Assembly (NCBI RefSeq): GCF_031195445.1
Contig: NZ_CP133480.1
Location: 3,712,501-3,776,500, forward strand
DNA length: 64,000 nt
Source of the DNA: Acuticoccus sp. MNP-M23
GTDB lineage: Bacteria; Pseudomonadota; Alphaproteobacteria; Rhizobiales; Amorphaceae
Direction of reading: 5' to 3'
This document shows positions 43,813 through 53,900 of this stretch, piece after piece. A model generated the notes under the pieces. It had not been told where the DNA came from. It was given only the letters and a program-made list of their open reading frames with translations, and did not search any database. The position numbers and the translations under genes are program-made. How positions within the stretch are numbered: position 1 is the first letter of the stretch; each line of letters begins with the position of its first letter.

Positions 43813-45080
43813 TGGCCCGTGCGATTGCGCTCATTCTGGACGGTCTGCGGCGCGACCTCATTTCGCCAGAGACGACGCCCAACCTCGTGCGCTTTGCGGA
43901 CAAGGCCTCGCGCTTTGCCGCCCACCGCTCGGTGTTCCCGTCCGCCACGCGGGTGGTTTCGGCAGCTTTTGCAACCGGCTGCCAGCCGGGCCGCAACGGT
44001 CTGCGCGGCAACACGGTCGCGCTTCGGGACAACGGGCGCCTCGCCTTGTTCGACGTCGGCAAGCCAGAGTTCTTCGAGACCAAGCGCCGCCTCACCGGTG
44101 CCACCCTCACCATGCCGACAATGGCCGAGCGGCTGGCCGGTTGCGGCGGCGTGGTGGTGTTCAACAACGTGTCGCCGGGCGCTGCCTATGCGCATGATCC
44201 CGATGGCCACGGCACGATCTATCACCGCGCCGGCTCGCGCGGACCGGGCTTCGAGCCGGTGGCGGAGCCGCTCGACATCAAGAGCGGGATCGACGGCGAC
44301 AGGACAATGGCGGCCCGCTTCATCGACGAGGTGGTGAACGGCGATGCGGCCCTCGGTGTCCTGTGGCTTTCCGAGCCGGACACCGTCCAGCATTCCGTTC
44401 CGCTGGGGTCCCCGGCGCACCTCAGGGTCCTGCGCGAGGCGGACGCCATCGCCGGGGAGGTAATGGCCGCCGTTGCTGCGCGCGATGAGGACATTCTCCT
44501 CATCGTTGGCTCCGACCATGGCCACCAGAGCGTTGGCGAGATCGTCGATATCGCGGCCTTTCTGGCCGCAAAGGGGCTGCTGGAGCCCGGTGACGACATC
44601 GTGATCGCGCCCAATGGCACCGGCGCCGTCATCTACGTCGGCCCCGGACATGCGGAGCGGATTGCAGCGCTCCACGCGGTCATTGCATCGGCGCCATGGG
44701 CCGGGGCGGTCTACGCCGGATCGCGCCTTGCCGAAATCGGCCTCGAGGCGACGGGCGGGCTCGCCATTGCCGTTTCCATGCGCTCGCGCGAGCTGACCAA
44801 CATCTACGGCGTTCCAGGCATCAGCGCCGCCGTCAAACCGGCCGCCGGCAAGCCGGACCGCCTTGGTTGCGGCCAGCACGGCGGCCTTGGGACGTATGAG
44901 CAGTCCCCCTTTCTCATGATTTCCGGGCGCGGCTTCGCGCCCGGGATCCTGCGCGGGGAGGCGACCTCCATCGTCGACCTTGCGCCCACCATTCTCGCCC
45001 ATCTCGGCAGGCCCCGGACGGACCTCGACGGGCGCGAACTCCAAGTCACTTCGGAACCCGACGGAGACCAACGGCCATGA
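43812..45080 (+). CDS. Alkaline-phosphatase-superfamily phosphodiesterase/phosphonate-ester hydrolase candidate
   Basis: 422 aa. Same fold as its neighbour: Asp in LILDGLRRDLI, nucleophile Thr in FPSATRVVSAAFATGC, LWLSEPDTVQHSVP, VGSDHGHQSVGE and the C-terminal His in GCGQHGGLG, all metal or catalytic positions of nucleotide pyrophosphatase/phosphodiesterase-type enzymes. No signal peptide, so cytoplasmic. Overlaps phnA by one base and the binding protein by four. Context suggests it cleaves an ester or related derivative of a phosphonate to feed PhnA; substrate unknown. Confidence 0.8.
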   Translation: MARAIALILDGLRRDLISPETTPNLVRFADKASRFAAHRSVFPSATRVVSAAFATGCQPGRNGLRGNTVALRDNGRLALFDVGKPEFFETKRRLTGATLTMPTMAERLAGCGGVVVFNNVSPGAAYAHDPDGHGTIYHRAGSRGPGFEPVAEPLDIKSGIDGDRTMAARFIDEVVNGDAALGVLWLSEPDTVQHSVPLGSPAHLRVLREADAIAGEVMAAVAARDEDILLIVGSDHGHQSVGEIVDIAAFLAAKGLLEPGDDIVIAPNGTGAVIYVGPGHAERIAALHAVIASAPWAGAVYAGSRLAEIGLEATGGLAIAVSMRSRELTNIYGVPGISAAVKPAAGKPDRLGCGQHGGLGTYEQSPFLMISGRGFAPGILRGEATSIVDLAPTILAHLGRPRTDLDGRELQVTSEPDGDQRP

Positions 45081-46627
45081 CCCATACGCTCTTCCGCCTC
45101 AACCGCCGCGCACTGTTGATTGGTGCTGCAACCGCAGCGCTCTTCACCGCAGCGCCCGTGTTCGCGCAGGATACTGCCCCCAGCCACGGCGGCGTTCTCA
45201 ACTACGCAACCCTCGGGCTCGACACGTCCGACCCCCACCGCCACACCGGCTCCATTGCGGTGCAGCAGCTTTATGTGGAGGCGCTGACCTCCATCGGTGC
45301 CGACGGCCGCATCGAGCCGTTCCTTGCCGAAAACATCGACGTGTCGGCCGACGGCAAGACCTACACCTTCACCCTGCGGGACGGTGTGACCTTCCACAAC
45401 GGCGATCCGCTGACCGCAGACGCCGTGGTGGCCAACATCGAGCGCGTGCGCACCAACGTCACCGGCGGTTGGCTGGCATCGGCCATGAAGCTGGTGGGCG
45501 CGGTGTCGGCGACGGACGAGCGCACCGTGGTCCTCACCATGACCGAGCCCTATGCCCCGCTGGTGGCGCTGCTCTCCGAACTGTGGATCGTGTCGCCGGC
45601 CTCCGATGGCTGGGATGCCACCATCACCACCCCCATCGGGACCGGCCCGTTCACCTTCGGCGAATGGAAGCCGCAGGTGAGCCTTACCGCGCCGGCCTTC
45701 GACAATTACTGGCGCGGCGATGATCTGCCCTACCTCGCCGCGGTGAACGTCAACCTGCGCGAAGACATCGACAAGGCCAACGCCCTGCGCGCCGGTGACC
45801 TCGACATCGTCAACGTCGACCGCGACGTTGCGCGCCGCCTTGCGCAGGACCCGGACATCCGCACGTCGACCCTGAAAGACTCGACCTGGTACTTTGCCGC
45901 GTTCAACAACCGCAATCCGCGTCCGCCGTTCGACAACCCGGCTGTGCGCGACGCGATCATGACCGCCATCGACAAGACGGCATTCATGAACTTCCTTGCG
46001 CCGGCAACCGGCGTCCTCAGCAACCAGATGGTGATGCCTGGCCACGTCTACTACGACGACGCCATGGGTGAGGCCGACGCCTACAAGAACGCCGACGTCG
46101 ACAAGGCCAAGGCGATGCTTGCCGATGCGGGCGTCGATCCGGCCGCAATCACCATCGACCTCGTGTCCTGGCAGGAGAACTACCCGCAGGTGGTGGTCCA
46201 GATGCTGCGCCAGCTCGGCTTCAAGGTGGAGCATTCCGCGCTTGACGATCTCGGCGCGCAGAACCGCCTCGGGCAGTACGACTGGGACATGTCGGTGATG
46301 GCGTCCGGCCCGCGGGCGGACATTTTCCTGCGCTTCGTTCGCCTGATGAGCGATGGCCCGAACCCCGTGTTGTGGGGCGGCATCCAGGACGAAGATCTGG
46401 ATGCGCTGATCAAGGCGGCGGTTGCCGAAAGCGACGAGGCCAAGCGCAAGGAACTCTACACGAAGGCGTTCCAGCATGTGCTCGACAAGGACTATCTGAT
46501 GGTCCTCGGCCATGCCCCCAACGCCATTGCCATGCGCGAAGAGGTGCAGGGCTATGAGCCGGGCTTCACCTGGTCGCCGAACTGGGTGAGCGGCGGCATT
46601 GCGCAGACCTGGCTCGTCAAGGACTGA
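45077..46627 (+). CDS. ABC transporter substrate-binding protein (family 5, peptide/opine type)
   Basis: 516 aa with a signal peptide ending APVFAQD. SBP_bac_5 features: GVLNYATLGLDTSDPHRHTGS, VTFHNGDPLTADAVVANIERV, TITTPIGTGPFTFGEWKP, and NPAVRDAIMTAIDKTAFMNFL. It binds the substrate in the periplasm and delivers it to the two permeases downstream. The operon suggests a phosphonate-type ligand instead of a peptide. ATGA overlap with the phosphodiesterase gene. Confidence 0.92.
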   Translation: MTHTLFRLNRRALLIGAATAALFTAAPVFAQDTAPSHGGVLNYATLGLDTSDPHRHTGSIAVQQLYVEALTSIGADGRIEPFLAENIDVSADGKTYTFTLRDGVTFHNGDPLTADAVVANIERVRTNVTGGWLASAMKLVGAVSATDERTVVLTMTEPYAPLVALLSELWIVSPASDGWDATITTPIGTGPFTFGEWKPQVSLTAPAFDNYWRGDDLPYLAAVNVNLREDIDKANALRAGDLDIVNVDRDVARRLAQDPDIRTSTLKDSTWYFAAFNNRNPRPPFDNPAVRDAIMTAIDKTAFMNFLAPATGVLSNQMVMPGHVYYDDAMGEADAYKNADVDKAKAMLADAGVDPAAITIDLVSWQENYPQVVVQMLRQLGFKVEHSALDDLGAQNRLGQYDWDMSVMASGPRADIFLRFVRLMSDGPNPVLWGGIQDEDLDALIKAAVAESDEAKRKELYTKAFQHVLDKDYLMVLGHAPNAIAMREEVQGYEPGFTWSPNWVSGGIAQTWLVKD

Positions 46628-46634
46628 GCGCACC

Positions 46635-47495
46635 ATGTCCCTTGCGATTGACATGAAGGGCCGCCGGGAGACCGGCGGCCGGATACCGGTCCTGATCGCA
46701 GGGGCCGTCGTTCTGGCCGTTGTCCTGATTGCCGCGTTCGCGCCGTGGATCGCGCCCTACGATCCGTTCGCGCAGGATCTGATGCACCTCAACAAGGGCC
46801 CGGGGGCAGCGCATCTCCTGGGCACGGACCAGATCGGGCGGGATGTGTTCTCCCGTCTCGTCATGGGCGCGCGGCAGACGCTGGAAGTCGGCGTCGGCGG
46901 CACGCTGATCGCATTTCTCATCGGCGGGGCGCTGGGGCTGGTTGGCATGGCGCTGGGACGGGCGGGCGAGCTTGCCGTCTTCGCCTTCATCGACCTCGTG
47001 CGCGCGGTGCCGGGCATCCTTCTGGCGCTCCTCATCATTGTCGCGGTGGGTGAGGGGACGGGGCCGGTCACCTTTGCGCTCGGTGTCTCGTTCGCGCCGT
47101 TCTTCGCCTACGTTGCCCGCGCCACCTACAAGCGCGAGGCCGCGCAGGATTATGTGCGCGTTGCCGGCCTTTTCGGCGGCGGGCGGATGCATGTGCTGCG
47201 GCTTCACATCGTGCCCAACGTTCTGGGAAGCCTGACCACGCAGGCGGCCATCATCCTGCCGCGCTGCATCGTGACGGAATCGGTGCTGAGCTTTCTCGGC
47301 CTCGGCTCCTCGCCGGACGCCCCCACCTGGGGCCGGATGATCTCCGACGGCAGCCGCTACATGGAGGTCGCCCCCCACGCGATCCTTGCACCGGTGTTCG
47401 CGCTGATCGCGCTGACGGTCAGCCTCCTCATTCTGGGTGATGCCCTGCGTGAGCGGTTCGATCCGCTGCGGCACGGCGCGGCGGGAGACCGGTGA
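46635..47495 (+). CDS. ABC transporter permease (DppC type)
   Basis: 286 aa from ATG 46635, seven bases after the binding-protein stop. N-terminal transmembrane helix (IPVLIAGAVVLAVVLIAAFAP) then PWIAPYDPFAQDL and LLGTDQIGRDVFSRLVMGAR, typical of DppC/OppC. The EAA loop is in KREAAQDYVRVAGLFGGGRMHVLRLHIVPN. Forms the membrane channel with the next gene. The C-type permease comes before the B-type, the reverse of the usual dpp order. Confidence 0.93.
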   Translation: MSLAIDMKGRRETGGRIPVLIAGAVVLAVVLIAAFAPWIAPYDPFAQDLMHLNKGPGAAHLLGTDQIGRDVFSRLVMGARQTLEVGVGGTLIAFLIGGALGLVGMALGRAGELAVFAFIDLVRAVPGILLALLIIVAVGEGTGPVTFALGVSFAPFFAYVARATYKREAAQDYVRVAGLFGGGRMHVLRLHIVPNVLGSLTTQAAIILPRCIVTESVLSFLGLGSSPDAPTWGRMISDGSRYMEVAPHAILAPVFALIALTVSLLILGDALRERFDPLRHGAAGDR

Positions 47496-48406
47496 TGGCA
47501 AGACCGGGACGGCTGGTCCTGGCGTTCTTGCGCATGGCGGCGCAGGCGGCGGGCATTGTGGTCATCGTGTTCCTCATGTGCCGCGTGGCGCCGGGCGACG
47601 CGGTGGACAGGCTCGCGCTGGAGGGCAACCTCACCGCCGCGCAGGAAACCGAACTCCGCCGCGAAATGGGGCTCGACAAGCCCATTCTCACCGACCTGAC
47701 CGATTGGGCCGGCGCCGCACTCACGGGTGATTTCGGCAAGTCGCTGCGCTACAACCGCCCGGTGGCGGACATGCTTGCCACAGCGCTCCCCACCACGTTG
47801 ACGCTGGCATTCGGTTCCTTCGTTCTGGGCCTTGCCATTGCCGTCGGCCTTTCGGTGTCGGCAGCTGTGACCGGAAACCGGGTGCTTGCGGGGCTGGTGA
47901 ACCTCGTCAACGTCTGGTCGATCGCACTCCCGACCTTCTGCGTCGGGGTGGTGGGAATTCTCGTCTTCTCCATCTGGCTCGGCTGGCTGCCGGTCATCGG
48001 CGCTCTGGCGCTCCCCATCGTGATCATCGGCATCGACAATGCCGGGCAGATCGGCAAGCCGCTGTTCGAGGAACTGCGCGAGGCGGCCACCTCGGCCCAC
48101 GTGCGCACGGCACGGGCCAAGGGTCTGAAGCGGCCGCGGATTGCGTTCTTCCACCTAATGCCCACCGCGCTGCCGGTGGCGCTGGCGCTCTCCGGCCTGG
48201 TGCTGGCCGGGCTGGTGGCGGGCACGCTGACGATGGAAATCCTGTTCGGTCTGCCCGGCCTCGGCAGCCTGATGCTGAATGCCATCCATGGCCGTGACTA
48301 TCCGGTAGTGCAGGCCGCAATCACCGTGATTGCCGTGTCGCTGGTGGTCATCAACGCCGTGATCGACCTCATCCACCGTGCCGTAGATCCAAGGCTTTCC
48401 CGATGA
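47495..48406 (+). CDS. ABC transporter permease (DppB type)
   Basis: 303 aa from ATG 47495 (a GTG one codon earlier is also possible). DppB-like: VVIVFLMCRVAPGDAVDRLALEGN, ELRREMGLDKPILTDLTDWAGAALTGDFGKSLRYNRPV, six helices, EAA loop in RTARAKGLKRPRIAFFHLMPT, and FGLPGLGSLMLNAIHGRDYPVVQA near the end. Overlaps its partner permease and the ATPase gene. Confidence 0.93.
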   Translation: MARPGRLVLAFLRMAAQAAGIVVIVFLMCRVAPGDAVDRLALEGNLTAAQETELRREMGLDKPILTDLTDWAGAALTGDFGKSLRYNRPVADMLATALPTTLTLAFGSFVLGLAIAVGLSVSAAVTGNRVLAGLVNLVNVWSIALPTFCVGVVGILVFSIWLGWLPVIGALALPIVIIGIDNAGQIGKPLFEELREAATSAHVRTARAKGLKRPRIAFFHLMPTALPVALALSGLVLAGLVAGTLTMEILFGLPGLGSLMLNAIHGRDYPVVQAAITVIAVSLVVINAVIDLIHRAVDPRLSR

Positions 48407-50004
48407 CCACGCCATTGCTCGATGTGAAGAACCTCACGGTGCGCGCGGGCGGTGCCGTGATCGTGGACAACGTGTCGTTTGCGCTGGCTCGCGGCAGGAC
48501 ACTCGCCATTGTGGGGGAATCCGGGTCCGGCAAGTCGACGCTGGCGCTTTCGGTACTCGGCCTTCTGCCGGGTGGCCTCCGCGCCGATCCGGCCTCCGAT
48601 GTCCGCTTTGACGGGGTGCCGCTGCCGCTTGGCAACGAGCGTGCGATGCGGGCCCTGCGCGGCCTGCGCATCGGCGTGATCTTTCAGGACCCGATGGCGT
48701 CACTCAACCCGTTCATGCGGGTTGGCGGGCAGATTGGCGAGGCGCTCGGCCGGGCAGGGGTGGCGCGCGATGTTGCGGCGCGCACCCGTGCGCTCCTCAA
48801 GGAGGTGGAGCTGGACGCGGACATGGCAGGGCGCCACCCGCACGAGCTCTCCGGCGGGCAGCAGCAGCGTGTGATGATTGCAATGGCGCTGGCAGGCGGG
48901 CCCGACCTTCTGGTCGCAGACGAGCCGACCAGCGCCCTCGACACCGCAACCACCAGCGAAATTGTCGCGCTGCTGGACCGTTTGCAGCGGGAGCGGCAGA
49001 TGGCGACGCTGTTCATCAGCCATGACCTCGGCCTTGCCGCGACGGCAGACCATGTGGCGATGCTGGACAATGGCCGCATTGTCGAAACCGGCCCGGCGCG
49101 ACGGGTGCTGGATGCTCCACGTGAGCCGTCCACGCAGCGTCTTGTCGCAGCGCGGCAGATGCTGGCGACGCCGCGGCCGCCGGAGGGCGCGGCGGGCGAG
49201 GTGCGGGCCCGTGCAGAGGGGCTTGGCGTAAACTATCCGGCCCGGCGCCTGTTTGCGGCGCCGGTGCGTGCGGTGGCGGCCGCAAGTGCCGTGCTGCAAG
49301 CCGGCCGAACGCTCGGAATTCTGGGCCGCTCCGGCTCCGGCAAGAGCACGTTTGCGCAGGCGCTGGCGGCCATGCGCAAGCCCAGCAGCGGCACGGTGCA
49401 TCTTCTGGGTGCAGACCTTACTGCCACCAGTCGCGGCCTTCCGCAGGCACAGCGGCGGGCCGTCCAGTTCGTGTTCCAGAACCCGCAAGGTGCGCTCAAC
49501 CCGCGGCTGACGGTGGGCCGGGCGATGGCCGAACCGCTGCGCCTTGCCGGCCGGCGCGAAGGGCTCGACGCTTCGGTGGCCGCAGCCCTTGCCGAAGTTG
49601 GCCTTCCGGGCGCCATGGCGGCGCGCTACCCCCATCAGCTTTCGGGCGGCCAGCGGCAACGGGTGTGCATTGCGCGGGCGTTGCTCTGCGACCCGGCGGT
49701 GCTGATCTGCGACGAGGTTGTCTCCTCACTCGACATGAGCGTTCAGGCCGAGATCCTTGCGCTGCTCGTGCGCCTTCAACGCGAACGATGCTTTGCCATG
49801 GCCTTCATCGGCCATGACGTCGACGTCGTGCGCTGGATTGCCGACGAGATTGTTGTGATGCACGGCGGCGTTATCGTCGACCGCTGCACGCCGGACCTTT
49901 TGTATGGCCCGAACCGTCACGAACAAACACGCCGTCTCGTCATCAACGCAGCACCGCCGCACGCGACCCGTGAAGACCGTGCCCCGCTCGCAGCCGCCGT
50001 CTGA
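48403..50004 (+). CDS. Fused double ABC transporter ATPase (DppD-DppF type)
   Basis: 533 aa with two complete nucleotide-binding domains. First: Walker A GESGSGKST (Lys44), signature LSGGQQQR, Walker B LLVADEPTSALD. Second (from ~270): Walker A GRSGSGKST, signature LSGGQRQRVCIARALL, Walker B VLICDEVVSSLDMSVQ. Powers the importer encoded just upstream. Fusion of the D and F subunits is seen in peptide/nickel transporters. Last gene of the phn operon; no clear terminator before the tRNA. Confidence 0.95.
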   Translation: MTTPLLDVKNLTVRAGGAVIVDNVSFALARGRTLAIVGESGSGKSTLALSVLGLLPGGLRADPASDVRFDGVPLPLGNERAMRALRGLRIGVIFQDPMASLNPFMRVGGQIGEALGRAGVARDVAARTRALLKEVELDADMAGRHPHELSGGQQQRVMIAMALAGGPDLLVADEPTSALDTATTSEIVALLDRLQRERQMATLFISHDLGLAATADHVAMLDNGRIVETGPARRVLDAPREPSTQRLVAARQMLATPRPPEGAAGEVRARAEGLGVNYPARRLFAAPVRAVAAASAVLQAGRTLGILGRSGSGKSTFAQALAAMRKPSSGTVHLLGADLTATSRGLPQAQRRAVQFVFQNPQGALNPRLTVGRAMAEPLRLAGRREGLDASVAAALAEVGLPGAMAARYPHQLSGGQRQRVCIARALLCDPAVLICDEVVSSLDMSVQAEILALLVRLQRERCFAMAFIGHDVDVVRWIADEIVVMHGGVIVDRCTPDLLYGPNRHEQTRRLVINAAPPHATREDRAPLAAAV

Positions 50005-50154
50005 CTGCACGGGTTCGCGCCGCTGCATCGCCTGCTTGCCGACACCTCCGCTCACATGCTACCCGGCATTGCCGAAGACGACGTTTGCTTGTTCCTTTTT
50101 GCGAAGTTGAAAGTCGGCACTCGGGGCATCAGACACGACAGCGTTTTTGAATAC

Positions 50155-50244
50155 GGATGGGTGGCCGAGTGGTTTAAGGCACCGGTCTTGAAAACCGGCG
50201 TGCGGGAGACCGTACCGTGGGTTCGAATCCCACCCCATCCGCCA
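50155..50244 (+). tRNA. tRNA-Ser (anticodon UGA)
   Basis: Acceptor GGATGGG pairs with CCCATCC, D arm GCCGAGTGGTTTAAGGC, anticodon stem CCGGT/ACCGG with loop CTTGAAA (anticodon TGA), a long class II variable arm, T arm GTGGG-TTCGAAT-CCCAC, discriminator G and an encoded CCA. It reads UCA codons. It marks the boundary between chromosomal genes and the mobile region to its right, and tRNA 3' ends are common integration sites. Confidence 0.96.
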
Positions 50245-50951
50245 CTCAGCGAGTTCGAACGGTTCTCTGCTCCTCCATCGAGCGCCGAAAACGCCACGGG
50301 GCGCGGCGTCGTTGCGCCGAAGCTGTTGACTACACAATCGGCGGAACGAGGTGAATTCGCTCTCTCCGGGGCAACATTCTCTCAAGCTGTTGACTACGCC
50401 ATCTTAGTCAACAGCTTTGGTAGGCCCGGATTTCGTGCGTTTTTCGGCGAGCGGCCGATCGCTGTTTTGCATTCTCGATCGGTAGGGGGCTGGGCGCCCA
50501 AATCGAAATTGCGACCAAGCTGAGGTCCGCAGTTGACCCATAGCTGCCCCTCGGCTGCCCTTTCAGCGACGTCCGCTTTGCGCCCCATTTCGGTCGTTCA
50601 GCCTGTAATGGGGAATGCTTAAAAGCGGACATTACTGTCACATGGACGGAATGGCCGCCTCCCCGGATTTATTGTGGCGTTCCCAAGTCCTCCGTCCACA
50701 GCAGGGATCGCCAAGAGCAGACTGCAGCTGGTGACGCTCATTGCGCCGGAATGTCGGAAAATGCGAACATGCGTTTGTTTGCGGAAAATGTCTAAACAAG
50801 AGACTGATGCCACGGCTCAATGGTCGTTGGTGCCAAGCCGCATAGCTTGTCGAGTTTATGCTGTGAACAATTCTTTGGTAAATCATACACCTTGCCCAAT
50901 TTCTTCGTCAGCGCTGGCGCGCTTAGGAGCGAGCATATACGCTTTGCTGAG
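50245..50951. other. 700 bp gene-free stretch after tRNA-Ser
   Basis: Several short frames cross it but none has family features or coding look. It holds the repeat cluster at 50320-50417 and a 12-base word (aaagcggacatt at 50622-50633) that recurs inverted at 59188-59199. Base composition is visibly less GC-rich than the operons to the left. Probably the edge of an acquired region. Confidence 0.6.
50320..50417. repeat. Direct and inverted 13-14 bp repeats next to tRNA-Ser
   Basis: The word aagctgttgactac occurs at 50320-50333 and again at 50384-50397, 64 bases apart. Its reverse complement (13 bases, tagtcaacagctt) follows at 50405-50417, so copies two and three form a perfect 13 bp hairpin with an 8-base loop. 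The set could be recombinase arm sites, a regulator binding array, or, for the hairpin alone, a weak terminator. Confidence 0.7.
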
Positions 50952-53900
50952 ATGAAAATGCGTTCGTCCGCTCCGCTACCAAGTTACCCCAAGGTCTCGC
51001 AGAATCCGCAGGACGAGCATTCGTTTTGGGAGCTCGGATCACGACGGTTCGAGCAATTTGCGCGCGCACTCCATGAAGCTCAGCCTGAGATTCTCAGTAC
51101 GAACCTATACGGTCCCGATGGACAGGAGCAGTTCGGTGCTGATCACATAGCGTTTCATCGACACGACCCAGCGCCTTATCTTGAAGTTGGTCAGGCCAAG
51201 GCCGAACGCCGGTTCGGACCAATTGGCATCCGTGCCGCCGCTGGCAGGTTTTTGAAGCATTGGGACAGCCATTGGCGGGAAAAGGACGTTCGTCACTTCA
51301 TCCTATTCGTTGGATGCTCGATCAAAAGCCGTCAGGCGAGTGACGAGATCATCGCCCAAACCCAGAATTTTGCAGCCCTTGGCATTCAATTTTCTGTGTG
51401 GGATTCGTCCCAAATCTATGATCGTCTTCCCGGCGCTAATGTCGCAGTTAGAGCCTATCTCGGCCAAAACTGGTATGAACGAATATTCGGCAAGCCCACC
51501 GGGCCACTTACCGGCTTGCAGCAGGCTCTCGAGCGCGGTTGGGACCTCAGCGCAGTCAGCCTTCAACATTATGTAACCCGCCTCAATCAGGCCGAGACAG
51601 GAGAAATTGCCGAGCTCAAGCGGCGTGCGAGGCGGGGAGAGACGCTCCGCGTTATCGCGGAACTCGAAAGTGCGTTGCGCTCCGAAGCCGTCGAAGCGCT
51701 GAGCGCGAGCGTTAGAGCGGGAAAGCTGCGGCTTTTAGCCGGACTGCTTATTCCCTCGGAAGACTTCACCCGGGTACGACGGCTGCTCGATCAAGCCGAC
51801 GCGCTCGAAGGCGAGTCGATCAGGCTGCGAGCAATTTTAACTCTCGAAGAGCTTGGTCCACAGCCGCTGCTGGACGGGGTATCGGCTGACGATATGGCAG
51901 AGTTGGCCGAGGTGCGCGCCGCGGCGCTGCTTCGTCAGGGTCGATCACAGGCCGCTTACGACGAGTTAGCAGTCCATATCGATGGGGATGACGCTCGGGC
52001 AGAGACCCTTCGTCTCGCCGCTTTGGCAAAGCTGGTGGCTAATGATCGCGAAGCGGCGGTCGCTCTGGCAGAGCGGGCTCTGGCCCGCGAACCCGATACA
52101 CGTGCCTGTCAGCAGGCGCTCGCCATCTGCCAGTTTCAACGCGCCTTGGCACCATCGGTCGAAATTGCTGTCGGCGAGTGGCCACCGCCCATCGATCAGC
52201 CTTTGGTCCGGCTGTCGGATGCGGCTCGAGCGGACTTGGAGAAGGCCGATTCCCTTCTCAGTGCGTTGATAGCCGATCCTGCCTTGGACGCGCACCGTTC
52301 TATGGTCATGTGGCACTTCGGCGTCCTGGCTTGCATGCCTTGGCGTCACGCAGTGACGACGCAGCGGTTGGCTCAGCTACAGGCCGATGGGGCGCTTCCG
52401 ACGCCGCTCATCGCATGGGCACTCTCGCGAGCCTTGCCGTTCGACAGGAGGGCCGCCATCGCGCAATGCGACGCTGATCTCGACTCTGATCCCGATGATT
52501 TCGAGACCCTGTTTATCCGCGTGGCGCTCGCAAACGCGGATCGCGACTTCGCGTGCGCACGTCAAATTCTTCAAACACGTTCAGACGCCTTGGAGGCTGC
52601 TGGCCATGCGGAGGTGCGAGATTATTGGCTTGCCGTCATCAACATGGAGACACATCGCTTACCAGCCGAGAGCGCGCTCGACGCGCATCCCTGGCTCCGA
52701 CTTCGCCGAGCCATGGAGATCCGTCGGAAGAAGCGGAGACGCGTCGCTATCGCTTCGGTCCTGGACGAGCAGCTCGCCGGCAGTAGCGATCCACGCGTCA
52801 TTCTGGCGGCCACGCAGTTGCTGCTCGAGGCTGGCTGGCATAAAAGCGCTGTTAAGGCGGCACCCTATCTCATTGAAAGAATTGGCACCGCCGAGGCCGT
52901 GGCGGCAGCCGCGCATGCCTACTATCGAAATGGGCAGCCGTCTCAAGTTCTATCAACGCTTGAGCATCTGCACGCTTTCCCGGGCGGAACGCTCCCTGTT
53001 CAACTGGAAAGGCTGCGGGCGAATAGTCTCGCCGCCAAAGGTGAGTTGATCGGCGCACGAGATCTCAGTCTGTTGATCGCCCAATCGACGAAACGGCCTG
53101 AGGATCTGTGGCGCTCGATCGAGCTTCAGCTGGCGATTGGAGCGGCGCCGGAAGCTCTGGCGCTGTACGAACAACATATTGCGGACTTGGCGCAGCCATC
53201 GCCGGGGCACATAGCCTTGGCGCGCGCTGTCATGCAGTCGCATCCCGATGCGGCGATGCGCATCACTCGCGATATTTCTGCCGACGCTCCCGATGAGTAT
53301 GTGACGGCAGCCTTCGATCTGGCGCTCAAGCTGAAAATGGCGGCCGAACAGCGCGTGCTAACGGGCCGCCTCGAACAACTGGGCGCGCAAGGACGCGGCG
53401 GCGTCAAGCGTTTCTCGATCGACGACATCGTGAGGATGATGCAGGAGCGCCGCGAGCAGGTAGAGCGGACGTTCGAACTGTACGCTAAAGGGCACGCGCC
53501 GGTCTATGTTCTGGCGAGTTTTCGACAGGAAGCGCTGGCCTCTATCTATCTTGGTCCGCTCCTCAAGGCACCCGAACCCACGGAGAACCGGGCGGTTCTC
53601 TCGGCCCGCTACGGTCGGCGTATGGAGGATGACCCGTGGCCGGAAAATCGCGCGGATGTGCGACTTCTGGTCGACCTCACGGCGCTACTGACAGCGCACG
53701 GGCTCGGAATTCTGGAACTCGCCGAACGCGCCTTTGCGCCGCTCTGGATTGCGCCGGAAGCCGTTCCTGCCATGCTGGCGTTACGATCGGCCAGCGAGAT
53801 CGCACAACCTGAACGCGTTGACGCTATGCGCGCCGTTCTGGCGCGTCTCGCTGGTGGAGAGCTTCACGATCGGGCGCAGCTATCTGCGGCCGATACCTTT

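Noticed and set aside
44804-46654. 616-codon open frame on the minus strand
   Set aside because: Antisense to the phosphodiesterase and substrate-binding protein genes.
50056-50523. 155-codon and 108-codon frames over the tRNA
   Set aside because: They run through the tRNA-Ser gene and have no protein features.
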